The notes: a model not told the origin generated them from the sequence alone. Counted from the first letter of the stretch, positions 7,742-16,308 are shown. The stretch is 64,000 nucleotides of DNA from Chelativorans alearensis (GCF_010993735.1 NZ_WQNI01000008.1:1-64000), one strand, 5' to 3'. Numbers and translations are program-made.

Positions 7742-8409
7742 CGGGCCGGCCTCCGCGCGAAGATCATGGCGCCGATGGCGGCGAGCGCCTGGCGCAAGAG
7801 GATGGCGAGGGCGAGGTAGATGGCGGTGGTGACGAAATAGGCCTCGAAGGCGCGGAAGGAGCGCGACTGGATGAAGTTGGCCGCGAAGGTGAGATCCTCG
7901 GCGGCGATCTGCGAGACGACCGCCGAGCCCAGCATGACGATGACGACCTGCGAGGAGAGCGCCGGCCAGATGCGCTGGAGCGCGGGCACCAGCACGACAT
8001 AGCGGAAGGTCTGGATGGGCGACATGGCAAGGCTGGCGCCGGCCTCGAACTGGCCGCGCGGGGTCGCCTGGATGCCGGCGCGGACGATCTCGCAGCTATA
8101 GGCGCCGAGATTGACGACCATGGCAAGGTTGGCCGCCTCGAGCTCGGAAAGCCTCAAGCCCAGCGAAGGCAGGCCGAAGAAGATGAAGAAGAGCTGGATG
8201 AGGAAGGGCGTGTTGCGGATGAGTTCGACATAAGCCGAGACGAGCGGCTTCAGCCAGGCCGGGCCGAGGGCGCGCGCCCAGGCGCAGGCCGTGCCGAGCG
8301 CGACGCCGAAGAGGCCGCCGACGGCGATCAGCTCGATGGTGACGAGGATGCCCTTGAGGAGGACCGGGTAGTACTCGGTCAGCCACGTGAAGCTGAAGGT
8401 GTAGGTCAC
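7738..8409 (-). CDS. amino-acid ABC transporter permease (first)
   Basis: A 223-residue permease of the same family, with PLVSAYVELIRNTPFLIQLFF, the typical helix-loop of polar amino-acid permeases, near residues 57-77 and the EAA loop FEAGASLAMSPIQTFRYVVL near 121-140. It lies 75 bp downstream of the binding-protein gene and overlaps the next permease by 4 bp. Together with the ATPase it forms the membrane part of the importer. Confidence 0.9.
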   Translation of the reverse strand: MTYTFSFTWLTEYYPVLLKGILVTIELIAVGGLFGVALGTACAWARALGPAWLKPLVSAYVELIRNTPFLIQLFFIFFGLPSLGLRLSELEAANLAMVVNLGAYSCEIVRAGIQATPRGQFEAGASLAMSPIQTFRYVVLVPALQRIWPALSSQVVIVMLGSAVVSQIAAEDLTFAANFIQSRSFRAFEAYFVTTAIYLALAILLRQALAAIGAMIFARRPAR

Positions 8410-8484
8410 GGGAGGTGGCCTCTTGGCATGAAATCGGTTGCGGAGAGGCCGGCGCGGAGGGCGCCGGCCTCTGCATCTTCTGGG

Positions 8485-9276
8485 TTACAGCTCTTCCGGC
8501 AGCCCCGCGCCCAGCCATTTCTGCGAGATGGCGTCGAGCGAGCCGTCGGTTTTCGCCTCGGCGATGATGGCGTTGACCTTTTCGACGAGCGCCGGCTCGT
8601 TCTTGTTGAGGCCGATGTAGCAGGGTGAGTTCTTGATCAGGAACTTCATCTCCGGGCGCTTCGGCGGGTTTCTTTCCAGGATGGCGGCGGCGACGACGTT
8701 GCCCGTCGCGACGACGTCCACCTGGCCGGAGAGGAAGGCGGAGATGGTGCCGTTGTTGTCCTCGTAGCGCTTGATGACGGCGTCGGACGGGGCGATCTCG
8801 GTCAGCTCCAGGTCCTCGATGGCGCCGCGGGTGACGCCGACGGTCTTGCCGGCAAGGTCTTCCGCGCTCGACACGGCGACATCGTCGGGGGCGAAGACGC
8901 CGTTGAAGAAGGGGGCGTAGGCATCGGTGAAGTCGATCACGGCCTCGCGCTCGGCGTTCTTGCCGAGGCTGGAGATGACGAGGTCGACCTTGCCCGTCTG
9001 CAGGTAGGGGATGCGGTTGGCGCTCGTCACCGGCACGAGCTCGGCCTCAACGCCGAGCTTTTCGGCGATGAGATTGGCCATGTCGATATCGTAGCCGACG
9101 GGCGCCATGTCGGTGCCGACGCTGCCGAAAGGCGGGAAATCCTGCGGCACGGCGACGCGCAGAACACCGCGCGACATGACATCTTCAAGCGCATCCGCCA
9201 TGGCGGGCGCGGGCGCGACGGCGACGGTGGCCATGATCGCTGCACCGGCCATTCCCAACAATGTCCGACGGTTCAT
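8485..9276 (-). CDS. amino-acid ABC transporter substrate-binding protein
   Basis: A 263-residue periplasmic binding protein of the bacterial extracellular solute-binding family 3. A signal peptide with MNRR, a hydrophobic core and a site near APAPAMA is followed by the first lobe (FPPFGSVGTDMAPVGYDIDMA) and the second lobe (GKTVGVTRGAIEDL). The Y-D-I-D-M segment is the typical amino-acid-binding strand. The ATG at 9276 has CAGGAGAG upstream. First gene of the operon, so the promoter should lie in 9277-9580. Ligand class is probably a polar amino acid; identity is open. Confidence 0.92.
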   Translation of the reverse strand: MNRRTLLGMAGAAIMATVAVAPAPAMADALEDVMSRGVLRVAVPQDFPPFGSVGTDMAPVGYDIDMANLIAEKLGVEAELVPVTSANRIPYLQTGKVDLVISSLGKNAEREAVIDFTDAYAPFFNGVFAPDDVAVSSAEDLAGKTVGVTRGAIEDLELTEIAPSDAVIKRYEDNNGTISAFLSGQVDVVATGNVVAAAILERNPPKRPEMKFLIKNSPCYIGLNKNEPALVEKVNAIIAEAKTDGSLDAISQKWLGAGLPEEL

Positions 9277-9581
9277 CTCGGTCTCTCCTGTTATTTGTTC
9301 CGGGTTATTTGTTCTGCCTATCCGCTGCCCTTCTGCAACTGGCGTGCCAGCTGCCCCAGGCTGCGGTGAAAAGGCCGTACTTTGCCGGTGCGGGGAGGAG
9401 ATCGCGCGGGCCGGATGTGGCCGGGAGGCGGCGCAAGCCTGCACAATTGGCTGCGTGCCTAAAAATTAGGCAGCGGAAGAGGCCGGAGTGCCACACCCGG
9501 CGCCTGCTCCGTCCTCCTGAACGAATGGTGTCAGCAGGCCTCCGCTATTGTCGGGTTCCCTTTCCTGAACCGGATCCGCCC

Positions 9582-10361
9582 ATGACCGCGTTGCAGACCG
9601 ACACCTCCCCAGCCGCGTCCCCGGAGCGGGAAGGCCCCTTTCAGACGGTGGTCGAGTTGCGCAGCTACCGGCTGCGCCCCGGGCAGCGCGACACGCTCAT
9701 CGCCCTCTTCGACCGCGCGTTCGTGGAGAGCCAGGAGGCTTGCGGCATGTCCGTGCTGGGCCAGTTCCGCGACCTCGACCGGCCGGACGAGTTCGTCTGG
9801 CTGCGCGGCTTTGCCGACATGGAGACGCGCCGCGCGGGGCTGGCCGCCTTCTACGGCGGCCCGGTCTGGAGCGCACATCGCGACGCCGCCAACGCGACGA
9901 TGATCGATTCCGACGACGTTCTTCTCCTCAAGCCGGCGGGCGATGGCGCCGGGTTCGACCTGGCGGGCGTGGAAAGGCCAGCGCCGGGCGGAGGCGAGGC
10001 TTCTCCCGCCGTCTTTGCCGTCTGCGTCTTTCCGCTGGCGCTCCATAGGGCCGACGCCTTTCCCGCGTATTTCTCGCAAAGCCTGATGCCGGCGTTCGCC
10101 GAGGCCGGAGCGCCGGCGGGTGCGCGCTTCGTGACCGAGGAGAGCCCCAACACCTTCCCGCGCCTGCCGGTGCGCGAAGGGGAGCGGGTTTTCGTGTGGA
10201 TCGCGCGCTTCGACGACGCTAAGGCGCACGCTGCCTTCACGGCACGTCTTGCCGAGACCGCGGGATGGCGGGAGGCGCTGGAGAGCGGCTTCGGCGGCCA
10301 TACGGCCGGGCCGGCGATGCGGTACAGGCTTTCCCCTACCATGCGATCGTTGCTGCGGTAG
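9582..10361 (+). CDS. NIPSNAP family protein
   Basis: A 259-residue protein with two related alpha/beta halves. The first holds VVELRSYRLRPGQRDTLIALFD and FVWLRGFADMETR, the second VFVWIARFDDAKAHAAF, characteristic of NIPSNAP/dimeric ferredoxin-like folds. Function in bacteria is not established. The ATG at 9582 is chosen because the conserved domain starts about 20 residues later; the frame is open much further upstream but that part overlaps the promoter region of the ABC operon. A hairpin with a run of T overlaps its stop codon. Confidence 0.78.
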   Translation: MTALQTDTSPAASPEREGPFQTVVELRSYRLRPGQRDTLIALFDRAFVESQEACGMSVLGQFRDLDRPDEFVWLRGFADMETRRAGLAAFYGGPVWSAHRDAANATMIDSDDVLLLKPAGDGAGFDLAGVERPAPGGGEASPAVFAVCVFPLALHRADAFPAYFSQSLMPAFAEAGAPAGARFVTEESPNTFPRLPVREGERVFVWIARFDDAKAHAAFTARLAETAGWREALESGFGGHTAGPAMRYRLSPTMRSLLR

Positions 10362-10376
10362 CACGATTTTTTTTTT
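10345..10376 (+). terminator. intrinsic terminator overlapping the NIPSNAP stop
   Basis: ATCG-T-TGCT pairs with AGCA-CGAT around a GCGGT loop, with one bulged base, followed directly by ten T residues (10367-10376). The TAG stop (10359-10361) lies within the hairpin. Confidence 0.7.
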
Positions 10377-10497
10377 GCCGCGCCCCTTCGCGCCCCCCTC
10401 TGTCCTGCCGGACATCCTGAATTTCAGGCGATCTTGCCCACTGCCGCAACCTGTGCTCTATTCGCCGCCCTCGAGTGAGCTCGAACGGGAGAGTGAA

Positions 10498-10605
10498 ATG
10501 AGAGCCTTCATGTCCGAAAAGAAAGCCGTTTATCCTCAACAGGACATGAAGCGTTATGCATTCACGACTCCGGAAGGCGGCGTCGCTAGGAGACGCGCCC
10601 CGTAG
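10498..10605 (+). CDS. possible 35-codon leader ORF before the ABC exporter
   Basis: An ATG preceded by GGGAGAGTGAA opens a 35-residue frame (MRAFMSEKKAVYPQQDMKRY onward, ending in Arg-rich residues) that overlaps the start of the ABC exporter gene in another frame by 50 bp. The ribosome site is better than that of the exporter itself. It could be a translated leader coupling exporter translation, or chance. Confidence 0.3.
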   Translation: MRAFMSEKKAVYPQQDMKRYAFTTPEGGVARRRAP

Positions 10606-12448
10606 CCTACTGAAGAGCCGGCTGCCGCAGGCAGCCACCGTCAACCCATCGGCTGAAACCGAACCAGTCCAGAGCCCGACATCCGCGACCCGGCCTGAAG
10701 ACCCGGCGGCGCCTTCGCGCGCGCGGAAATTCCTGTCCTACTACAGGCCGCACCTGCCGCTGCTGGCGGCCGACCTTGCCTGCGCGTTGCTGGTTTCGGC
10801 AACGGCGCTCTTCCTGCCTCTGTGCGCCAACTACATCACCAAGAGACTGGTGCAGCTTCCCGACGCGCCGGAGGCGCTGAACCAGATCTACCTGGTGGGC
10901 GCGGCCATGATCGGCCTTCTGGTGCTGGAGGTGCTCGGCACCCTGTTCGTCGATTATCAGGGGCACGTGATGGGGGCGAAGATCGAACGGACGGTGCGCA
11001 AGGAGCTGTTCGAGCACTGCCAGAAGCTGGCCTTCAGCTTCTACGACCGCCAGCGCGTCGGCCAGCTGATGAGCCGAATTACGAACGATTCGTTCTGGCT
11101 GGGCGAGCTCTTCCATCATGGACCGGAGGATCTGGCGATCGCCGTGCTCAAATTTACGGGCGCGATCGCCATCCTCGCCTATATCGACCTGCCGCTAACG
11201 CTGCTCATCCTCGCCGTGACGCCCTTTGCCGTGCTCTTCGCGCTGCATTTCAACCGGCGCATGAACCGGGCGCTGCAGCGCAGCAAGGAGCGGATCGCGG
11301 CGGTGAACGAGCGCGTCGAAGATTCGCTCGCCGGCATCCGGGTGGTCCAGTCCTTCGCCAACGAGCAGCTCGAGATACGCCGCTTCGAGGAGGAGAACGC
11401 CCGCTTCTTCGACAGCCGCAGGGACGGCTATCGCAGCGAAGCCTTCTTCTCCGTCGGGAACACGACCTTCGCGCAGCTCATCACCATCGCGGTGATCGTC
11501 ATCGGCGCCATCCGCGTGGTGAACGCCGAGCTCGGAGTTGCCGACATGCTGACCTTCCTTCTGTGCGTGGCAGTGCTGGTCGACCCCGTTCAGCGCCTGG
11601 CGAATTTCGTGCGGCTCTGGCAGGAGGGCTATACCGGCTTCGTGCGGGCGATGGAGATCCTCGACGTAGAGCCGGAGATCGAGGACCGACCGAACGCCGT
11701 CGATCTTGCCCAACCCCGCGGCGCCATCGCGTTTCGCCAGGTCGGCTTCCGCTACGAGGAGGATGGGCCGCACGTCTTCAAGGACCTTACCTTCGACATC
11801 GCGCCCGGCGAGTTCGTGGCGCTCGTCGGTGCCTCCGGGGTCGGCAAGAGCACCCTGTGCGCGCTGATCCCGCGCTTCTACGACGTGCGGGAAGGCGCGA
11901 TCCTGATCGACGGGATCGATGTCCGCCAGGTGAGCCTCAAATCGCTGCGGCAGAACATCGGCGTTGTGCAACAGGACGTCTACCTGTTCGCCGGAACGGT
12001 GGCGGAGAACCTGCGCTATGGGCGGCCCGAGGCCGCGGACGAGGAGATCGTCGCCGCCGCGAAGGCCGCCAATGCCCACGATTTCATCATGGCGCTGCCC
12101 AACGGCTACGACACGGATATCGGGCAGCGCGGCGTGAAGCTCTCCGGTGGCCAAAAGCAGCGCCTGACCATCGCGCGGGCGTTCTTGAAGGATCCCTCGG
12201 TCCTGATCTTCGACGAGGCCACGAGCGCGCTCGACAACGAAAGCGAGCGGGCCGTCCAGGCGGCGCTCGTCGACCTTGCCGAGGGACGGACGACCATCGT
12301 CATCGCGCACCGGCTCTCCACTGTGCAGAGGGCTGACCGCATCCTGGTGCTGACCGAGGAGGGGATCGCCGAAGAGGGAACCCACGAAGCGCTTATCGCC
12401 GCCGATGGGGCATATGCGGGCCTCTATAGGGCGCAAGCCAGCATCTGA
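10556..12448 (+). CDS. ABC exporter (fused permease and ATPase, half-transporter)
   Basis: A 630-residue MsbA-like exporter. About 60 variable N-terminal residues precede a six-helix membrane domain (about 65-355) and a nucleotide-binding domain with Walker A GASGVGKST, Q-loop GVVQQDVYLF, signature LSGGQKQR, Walker B VLIFDEATSALD and H-loop IAHRLST. It should work as a homodimer exporting a hydrophobic compound or lipid. The start at 10556 has only a distant AGGA; no better in-frame start exists before the first helix. It stands alone, so its substrate cannot be inferred. Confidence 0.88.
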   Translation: MHSRLRKAASLGDAPRSLLKSRLPQAATVNPSAETEPVQSPTSATRPEDPAAPSRARKFLSYYRPHLPLLAADLACALLVSATALFLPLCANYITKRLVQLPDAPEALNQIYLVGAAMIGLLVLEVLGTLFVDYQGHVMGAKIERTVRKELFEHCQKLAFSFYDRQRVGQLMSRITNDSFWLGELFHHGPEDLAIAVLKFTGAIAILAYIDLPLTLLILAVTPFAVLFALHFNRRMNRALQRSKERIAAVNERVEDSLAGIRVVQSFANEQLEIRRFEEENARFFDSRRDGYRSEAFFSVGNTTFAQLITIAVIVIGAIRVVNAELGVADMLTFLLCVAVLVDPVQRLANFVRLWQEGYTGFVRAMEILDVEPEIEDRPNAVDLAQPRGAIAFRQVGFRYEEDGPHVFKDLTFDIAPGEFVALVGASGVGKSTLCALIPRFYDVREGAILIDGIDVRQVSLKSLRQNIGVVQQDVYLFAGTVAENLRYGRPEAADEEIVAAAKAANAHDFIMALPNGYDTDIGQRGVKLSGGQKQRLTIARAFLKDPSVLIFDEATSALDNESERAVQAALVDLAEGRTTIVIAHRLSTVQRADRILVLTEEGIAEEGTHEALIAADGAYAGLYRAQASI

Positions 12449-12568
12449 TTGGCATGCGGAACACCGGCTGCGCCCCACGGCGCAGCCGGGCCCTCCATGA
12501 GGGCAAAGCGCATCTTGCTTCCGATGCGATTCCGTGCAATTGATATTGGGCGCTCGGGTGGTTGCAGA

Positions 12569-12581
12569 CCCGGAGACTGGA
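12569..12581 (+). promoter_or_regulatory. shared 13-mer in cold-shock gene leader, copy 1
   Basis: CCCGGAGACTGGA lies 120 bp before the first cold-shock ATG; the identical 13-mer lies 209 bp before the second. The leaders are otherwise dissimilar. Possible promoter or RNA leader element. Confidence 0.3.
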
Positions 12582-12688
12582 CGCTTTTTTGATTGGACGG
12601 CCCCTTTCCCCGACATCGTAAGCTCTCGACGAAATGAACTGCGCGCAGTGCGCAGACGCATACCAACCAACGGGAAAAGGAGTTTCCC

Positions 12689-12901
12689 ATGGCCCAGACC
12701 GGCACCGTAAAGTTCTTCAACGCCACCAAAGGCTTCGGCTTCATCACGCCCGATGACGGCGCGAAGGATGTCTTCGTTCACATCTCCGCAGTCGAGGCCT
12801 CCGGCATGCGCTCGCTCGTCGACGGGCAGAAGGTTTCCTTCGACGTCGAGCCCGACCGCATGGGCAAGGGCCCGAAGGCGGTCAACCTCTCCGAGGCGTA
12901 A
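12689..12901 (+). CDS. CspA-type cold-shock protein 1
   Basis: A 70-residue OB-fold nucleic-acid chaperone. RNP1 KGFGFITP (residues 14-21) and RNP2 VFVHIS (about 28-33) carry the aromatic residues that stack on single-stranded RNA or DNA. AAAAGGAG lies well placed before the ATG. About 240 bp separate it from the ABC exporter, giving room for the long 5' leader typical of temperature-responsive csp mRNAs. A strong terminator follows. Confidence 0.95.
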   Translation: MAQTGTVKFFNATKGFGFITPDDGAKDVFVHISAVEASGMRSLVDGQKVSFDVEPDRMGKGPKAVNLSEA

Positions 12902-12943
12902 GCCCGAGGCCGCTCACGCGGCACGGCTACGGCGAGTTTTGCG

Positions 12944-12980
12944 AAAGGCGCGGCGGATCATCCGTCGCGCCTTTTGCTTT
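12944..12980 (+). terminator. intrinsic terminator of cold-shock gene 1
   Basis: AAAGGCGCGGCGGAT (12944-12958) pairs with ATCCGTCGCGCCTTT (12960-12974) with one G-T pair, followed by TTGCTTT. Confidence 0.75.
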
Positions 12981-13074
12981 ATGGGCACCCGCGAGGTGGG
13001 CGGCCGACACAAAACTTTCCCTTGCCCGCCCTCAAAAAATAAGGGAAGATTTTGCCCGTTCGGGCATTTGCCGG

Positions 13075-13087
13075 CCCGGAGACTGGA
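13075..13087 (+). promoter_or_regulatory. shared 13-mer in cold-shock gene leader, copy 2
   Basis: CCCGGAGACTGGA, identical to 12569-12581, upstream of the second cold-shock gene. Confidence 0.3.
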
Positions 13088-13283
13088 ATAGCATGCCCCG
13101 GCATACGACACTAGAAAGGCTCCCGGGATGTCGCGTGTCACAAGAAATCCGGCAGGGTTCCCCGCGCGAAGCTGACTGTTTCTTCTCCCCCAGTAAAGGA
13201 CCGAGACACCGCTGGACCATGGCCCCCGCAAGAGACTGTGGTCTGGACAAGACGATGAATGACGGGAGAAAGGATCTCTTCCC

Positions 13284-13496
13284 ATGCCGCAGAGTGGAAC
13301 TGTAAAATTTTTCAATCATGCCAAGGGATTCGGCTTCATCACGCCGGATGACGGGGAGAAGGACGTGTTCGTGCATATCTCCGCGGTGCAGGCTTCCGGC
13401 CTGCCCGGCCTCGAGGACGGCCAGAAAGTGACCTTCGACACCGAGCCGGACAAGCGCGGCAAGGGCCCGAAGGCCGTCAATCTTTCCATCGGCTGA
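13284..13496 (+). CDS. CspA-type cold-shock protein 2
   Basis: A 70-residue paralogue of the preceding gene with the same RNP1 KGFGFITP and RNP2 VFVHIS motifs. The two proteins differ mainly near residues 11-13, in the 36-50 region and at the C-terminus. GAGAAAGGA lies before the ATG. It has its own leader and its own terminator, so the pair are separate transcription units from a local duplication that could be regulated differently. Confidence 0.95.
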   Translation: MPQSGTVKFFNHAKGFGFITPDDGEKDVFVHISAVQASGLPGLEDGQKVTFDTEPDKRGKGPKAVNLSIG

Positions 13497-13535
13497 ACAG
13501 GCCTCGGCCGCCCGGGACGGCGGCAGGAACGCTTG

Positions 13536-13562
13536 CGCCGGCCTTTAAGGCCGGCGTTTTTT
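13536..13562 (+). terminator. intrinsic terminator of cold-shock gene 2
   Basis: CGCCGGCCTT and AAGGCCGGCG form a near-perfect GC stem followed by six T residues. Confidence 0.85.
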
Positions 13563-13781
13563 CTTTGGGCCGTAACCGAACACGGACGCACGGCGCCTCC
13601 TGGAGCCACATTACGCGCCGCAGCACTCACCTCTATAAAAGCATTATCAGACATAGCGTAACCTTAGTGTTTTGAATGGAAATCCCCGCCCCCGGAAACC
13701 GCGACAGGTGAGAAAAGCCGAGCGCTCGCACGGACAGGCGGCCCCTCTGCCGCCTGTCCGCGTGAGATATTACCTGAGGCT

Positions 13782-14537
13782 TCAGGCGATGGAGAAACCG
13801 CTCACCTCGATGCCTAAAGCGCTAACATCCGCAAAAGGCGTCACGTCTGTTATCGTATGGATCGAAACGCTGAAGCTCATTTCGGCTCCGCTCTCGCCGT
13901 CATGGAAGATGCCGAACCAGGTTTGCGCGTCGACCACGCTATGGCCGGTCAGCCCGGACGCGCCATGGCCCTCGCCGGCTTCAACTTCGGAAGCATGCTC
14001 CGGCTGCGGCGGGGCTTCCGTGGTGCCATTATCGCCCGGCTCCTCGGCGGACTGGTGCATCGCGTATTGCTCCGGCGTGAGGATCATGTCGCCGATCCGA
14101 GTGTCCCCGTTCTCCAGAGCCTCGGTTCCGCCATGCCCGGCCTCCTGATTGGCCTCCGTTTCGGTCGGGTAAAACGCTGCCTGCTGCTCCGGCGTGAGGA
14201 TCATGTCGCCGACCCGGGTGTCCCCGTTCTCCAGCACCTCGGTTCCGCCATGGCCGGCCTCCTGGTTGACCTCCGTTTCGGTCGGGTAAAACGCTGCCTG
14301 CTGCTCCGGCGTGAGGATCATATCGCCGACCCGGGTGTCCCCGTTCTCCAGCACCTCGGTTCCGCCATGGCCGGCCTCCTGGTTGACCTCCGCTTCGGTC
14401 GGGGCGCGCGGGATGGCCGGACCATCGGAGTTGCTCTCTTCCGCGGCATGTTTCGCTGGGGCGGGCGGGCATATTGCCAGGAGCGGAGGCATCTCTGTTG
14501 TCGGCGCAATCCCGGGCTCTGGTATATTACGTGTCAT
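13782..14537 (-). CDS. unrecognised acidic protein with three 39-residue tandem repeats
   Basis: A 251-residue protein. After a Pro/Ala-rich N-terminus (1-46) come three consecutive 39-residue units (47-85, 86-124, 125-163), each containing NQEAGHGGTE, LENGDTR and GDMILTPEQ. Copies one and two are almost identical; copy three is diverged. A Glu/Pro/His-rich linker follows, then a more hydrophobic C-terminal segment from about residue 200 (WFGIFHDGE, then SFSVSIHTITDV). No signal peptide is obvious. The ATG has AAAGG about 8 bases upstream. I do not recognise the family. Confidence 0.65.
   Translation of the reverse strand: MTRNIPEPGIAPTTEMPPLLAICPPAPAKHAAEESNSDGPAIPRAPTEAEVNQEAGHGGTEVLENGDTRVGDMILTPEQQAAFYPTETEVNQEAGHGGTEVLENGDTRVGDMILTPEQQAAFYPTETEANQEAGHGGTEALENGDTRIGDMILTPEQYAMHQSAEEPGDNGTTEAPPQPEHASEVEAGEGHGASGLTGHSVVDAQTWFGIFHDGESGAEMSFSVSIHTITDVTPFADVSALGIEVSGFSIA
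14049..14399 (-). repeat. three in-frame 117-bp tandem repeats
   Basis: Units at 14283-14399, 14166-14282 and 14049-14165. The first two differ at only two positions by eye (including ATA versus ATG in the GATCATGTCG segment); the third is more diverged, especially over its last ten codons. The unit is a multiple of three, so copy-number change would keep the frame. Confidence 0.9.
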
Positions 14538-14898
14538 AGCAATAACCTTTAATATCTATAACAATTTCATGGTTAAACCGCCATCCGACGAGTCAAAATT
14601 TGCGAGTCGAAAGACAACGGAAAGCTAACATGGGCTTCAGAAGGGGGCAAATCATGAATTTGAGTTTCAGGCGGCGGTTTCCGGCGCGGAATGCGAAGTA
14701 TCGCAGCGGTAGAGGCGGTAGCGGACGGAGCGGTGGGACTATACGGCCATCCTTCTCGTCCTGATGGTGAGGAGGTAACAAACGCGTCTGTTTCCGCCGC
14801 ATTTACCGTTCAGGTGCCGTTCAGCAAGAGGGCGCTAGGTCTCGCCTGAAGCCGCAAACGATCCCCCCTGGCGGCGTGTTGAAGATGAGGTGAGTTCG
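14538..14898. other. intergenic stretch without a supported gene
   Basis: Holds the AT-rich promoter side of the repeat protein (14538-14590) and a GC-rich part towards the BA14K gene. No RNA gene, repeat or convincing coding frame is seen. Confidence 0.4.
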
Positions 14899-15387
14899 AT
14901 GAAGAACATTCTCAAAACCGGCGTCCTGTCCCTGGCTGTCGCCGCCACCGCGCTGACATCCATCCCGGCCGAGGCCGGCGACTGGCGGCGCGGCGGCTAC
15001 TATGGCGACCACCACCGCTATGAGCGCCATGGCGGATACGAGCGGCACTACGTGCGGAAGAAGAAGAGGAGGAGCGACGGCGACATGGTGGCCGCCGGCG
15101 TGATCGGTTTGGCGGTCGGCGCGATTGCCGCCGGTGTCCTGACGCAGCAGCGCCAGCCCGAACGGGTCTATATCGACCCGCCGCGGCCGGCACCGCAGCC
15201 CAGCTACCGCTACGGGCGCGATTACTATCCCGCCGCCCCCACCTACCGCCGCACGGTGAGCTATACGCCGGAGCCCTGGAGCCCCGAGTGGTACCGCGCC
15301 TGCGACGCGCGCTACCGCAGCTTCGATGCGAACTCGGGCACCTTCATGGGCTATGACGGCCAGCGCCACTTCTGCACGCTGCGCTGA
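14899..15387 (+). CDS. BA14K family exported protein
   Basis: A 162-residue protein. A signal peptide (hydrophobic core, site near AEAGD) is followed by a Tyr/Arg/His-rich part, one glycine-rich hydrophobic segment (about 62-84), a Pro/Tyr linker, and the C-terminal BA14K motif WYRACDARYRSFDANSGTF ending in HFCTLR. BA14K was described in Brucella as an immunoreactive, lectin-like surface protein; role here is probably envelope-associated. The ATG at 14899 is preferred over the in-frame GTG at 14890 because GAGGTGAG sits at proper distance. Confidence 0.85.
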   Translation: MKNILKTGVLSLAVAATALTSIPAEAGDWRRGGYYGDHHRYERHGGYERHYVRKKKRRSDGDMVAAGVIGLAVGAIAAGVLTQQRQPERVYIDPPRPAPQPSYRYGRDYYPAAPTYRRTVSYTPEPWSPEWYRACDARYRSFDANSGTFMGYDGQRHFCTLR

Positions 15388-15484
15388 GCCCGTGCGTCCG
15401 TTCGGGCGCTCCAAGTCTTTGAACCTACGCATCGGCCCGAAGATCGATTCCGGTTTTCGGGCTGATGCTGTGAGGGGCGGAGCC

Positions 15485-16126
15485 TTACACCAGAAACGGA
15501 TTGCTTCGCCGCTCGTCGCCGAACCGGCCGCCTGGCCCATGGCCGCACAGGAAGCCGATCTCGTCGCCGAGCGGCAGAAGCTTTTCCTTGATGGAGCGGA
15601 TGAGGGCGGCGTGGTCGCCGCCCAGCAGGTCCGTGCGGCCGATGGAGCCGTTGAACAGAACGTCGCCCACATGGGCGAACTTGGCATCGGCGTTGTAGAA
15701 GACGATGTGGCCCGGCGCATGGCCGGGGCAATGCAGAACCTTAAAAGAGTGGCCGGCGAAGGAGATGGTCTCGCCCTCGGCAAGGAACCGGTCGGGCGCA
15801 ACGTTGCGCACCGGGCCGGGCAGGCCGAACATTTGCGCCTGTGTTTCGAGGTTTTCGAGCAGCTCGCGGTCGGCCTCGTGCGGGCCGACGATGTCGACGC
15901 CGAGCGCCTCCTTAAGATCCATCGCCCCGCCGGCATGGTCGATATGGCCGTGGGTGAGCCAGATGGCTTCGATCGTCACGCCTGCCTTGTCGATGGCCTC
16001 GCGGATGCGCTCCACCTCGCCGCCGGGATCGACCACCACCCCTTTCTTTTCCTCGTCATCGAACAGGATGGTGCAGTTCTGCTGGAACACCGTGACGGTG
16101 ACGATGGCGGCTTTGAGGGTGGTCAT
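15485..16126 (-). CDS. MBL-fold hydrolase, glyoxalase-II-like (YcbL type)
   Basis: A 213-residue metallo-beta-lactamase-fold enzyme. The metal motif THGHIDH is at residues 58-64, followed by CPGHAPGH, the bridging Asp in VGDVLFNGSIGRTDL, and the late His in CGHGPGGRFGDE. Length and the SIGRTD segment match the short YcbL-type group, hydrolases of thioesters such as S-lactoylglutathione. It lacks the extra C-terminal domain of classical glyoxalase II. The 3' end is convergent with the BA14K gene; a two-hairpin repeat lies just upstream of its start. Confidence 0.85.
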   Translation of the reverse strand: MTTLKAAIVTVTVFQQNCTILFDDEEKKGVVVDPGGEVERIREAIDKAGVTIEAIWLTHGHIDHAGGAMDLKEALGVDIVGPHEADRELLENLETQAQMFGLPGPVRNVAPDRFLAEGETISFAGHSFKVLHCPGHAPGHIVFYNADAKFAHVGDVLFNGSIGRTDLLGGDHAALIRSIKEKLLPLGDEIGFLCGHGPGGRFGDERRSNPFLV

Positions 16127-16143
16127 GGCGGTGTCTTCTCTTT

Positions 16144-16247
16144 TAGATCGTGATGCCTCTTCGCGGAATTGGCATCACGATCTATCTCTTTGTTTTAGCA
16201 TGATCTTATCCGAAAACCGGCATCCACTTTTCGGGATCATGCTCTAG
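16144..16247. repeat. two-hairpin intergenic repeat, copy 1
   Basis: Hairpin A: TAGATCGTGATGCC (16144-16157) with GGCATCACGATCTA (16171-16184), 14 perfect pairs. Linker TCTCTTTGTTTT. Hairpin B: AGCATGATC (16197-16205) with GATCATGCT (16235-16243), continued by CCGAAAA and TTTTCGG (16228-16234), with the conserved ACCGG..CCAC loop. Ends CTAG. Related copies are at 26670, 38981 and 63286. Confidence 0.85.
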
Positions 16248-16308
16248 GGTCCGAGCCAGAGGGGGTCTGAAGACTGGCGCCAACGCCCCTGCCCTATCAT
16301 AACAGAAC

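Larger units (their letters stand above)
12902..13283. other. spacer between the two cold-shock genes
   Basis: Contains the terminator of the first gene and the presumed promoter and leader of the second. A small hairpin GCCCGTTCGGGC lies at about 13053-13064, just before the shared 13-mer. Frames open here on both strands have no ribosome site or recognisable product. Confidence 0.5.

Noticed and set aside
10822-12336. Second long plus-strand frame inside the ABC exporter
   Set aside because: Arg/Ala-rich frame-shifted shadow; the overlapping frame encodes all ABC exporter motifs.
12914-13376. Frames between the two cold-shock genes
   Set aside because: Short, without ribosome sites, and crossing the terminator and leader regions.
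14049-14399. Regular repeats that could suggest a CRISPR array
   Set aside because: Units are contiguous, 117 bp long, and keep one open reading frame; there are no unique spacers or cas genes.
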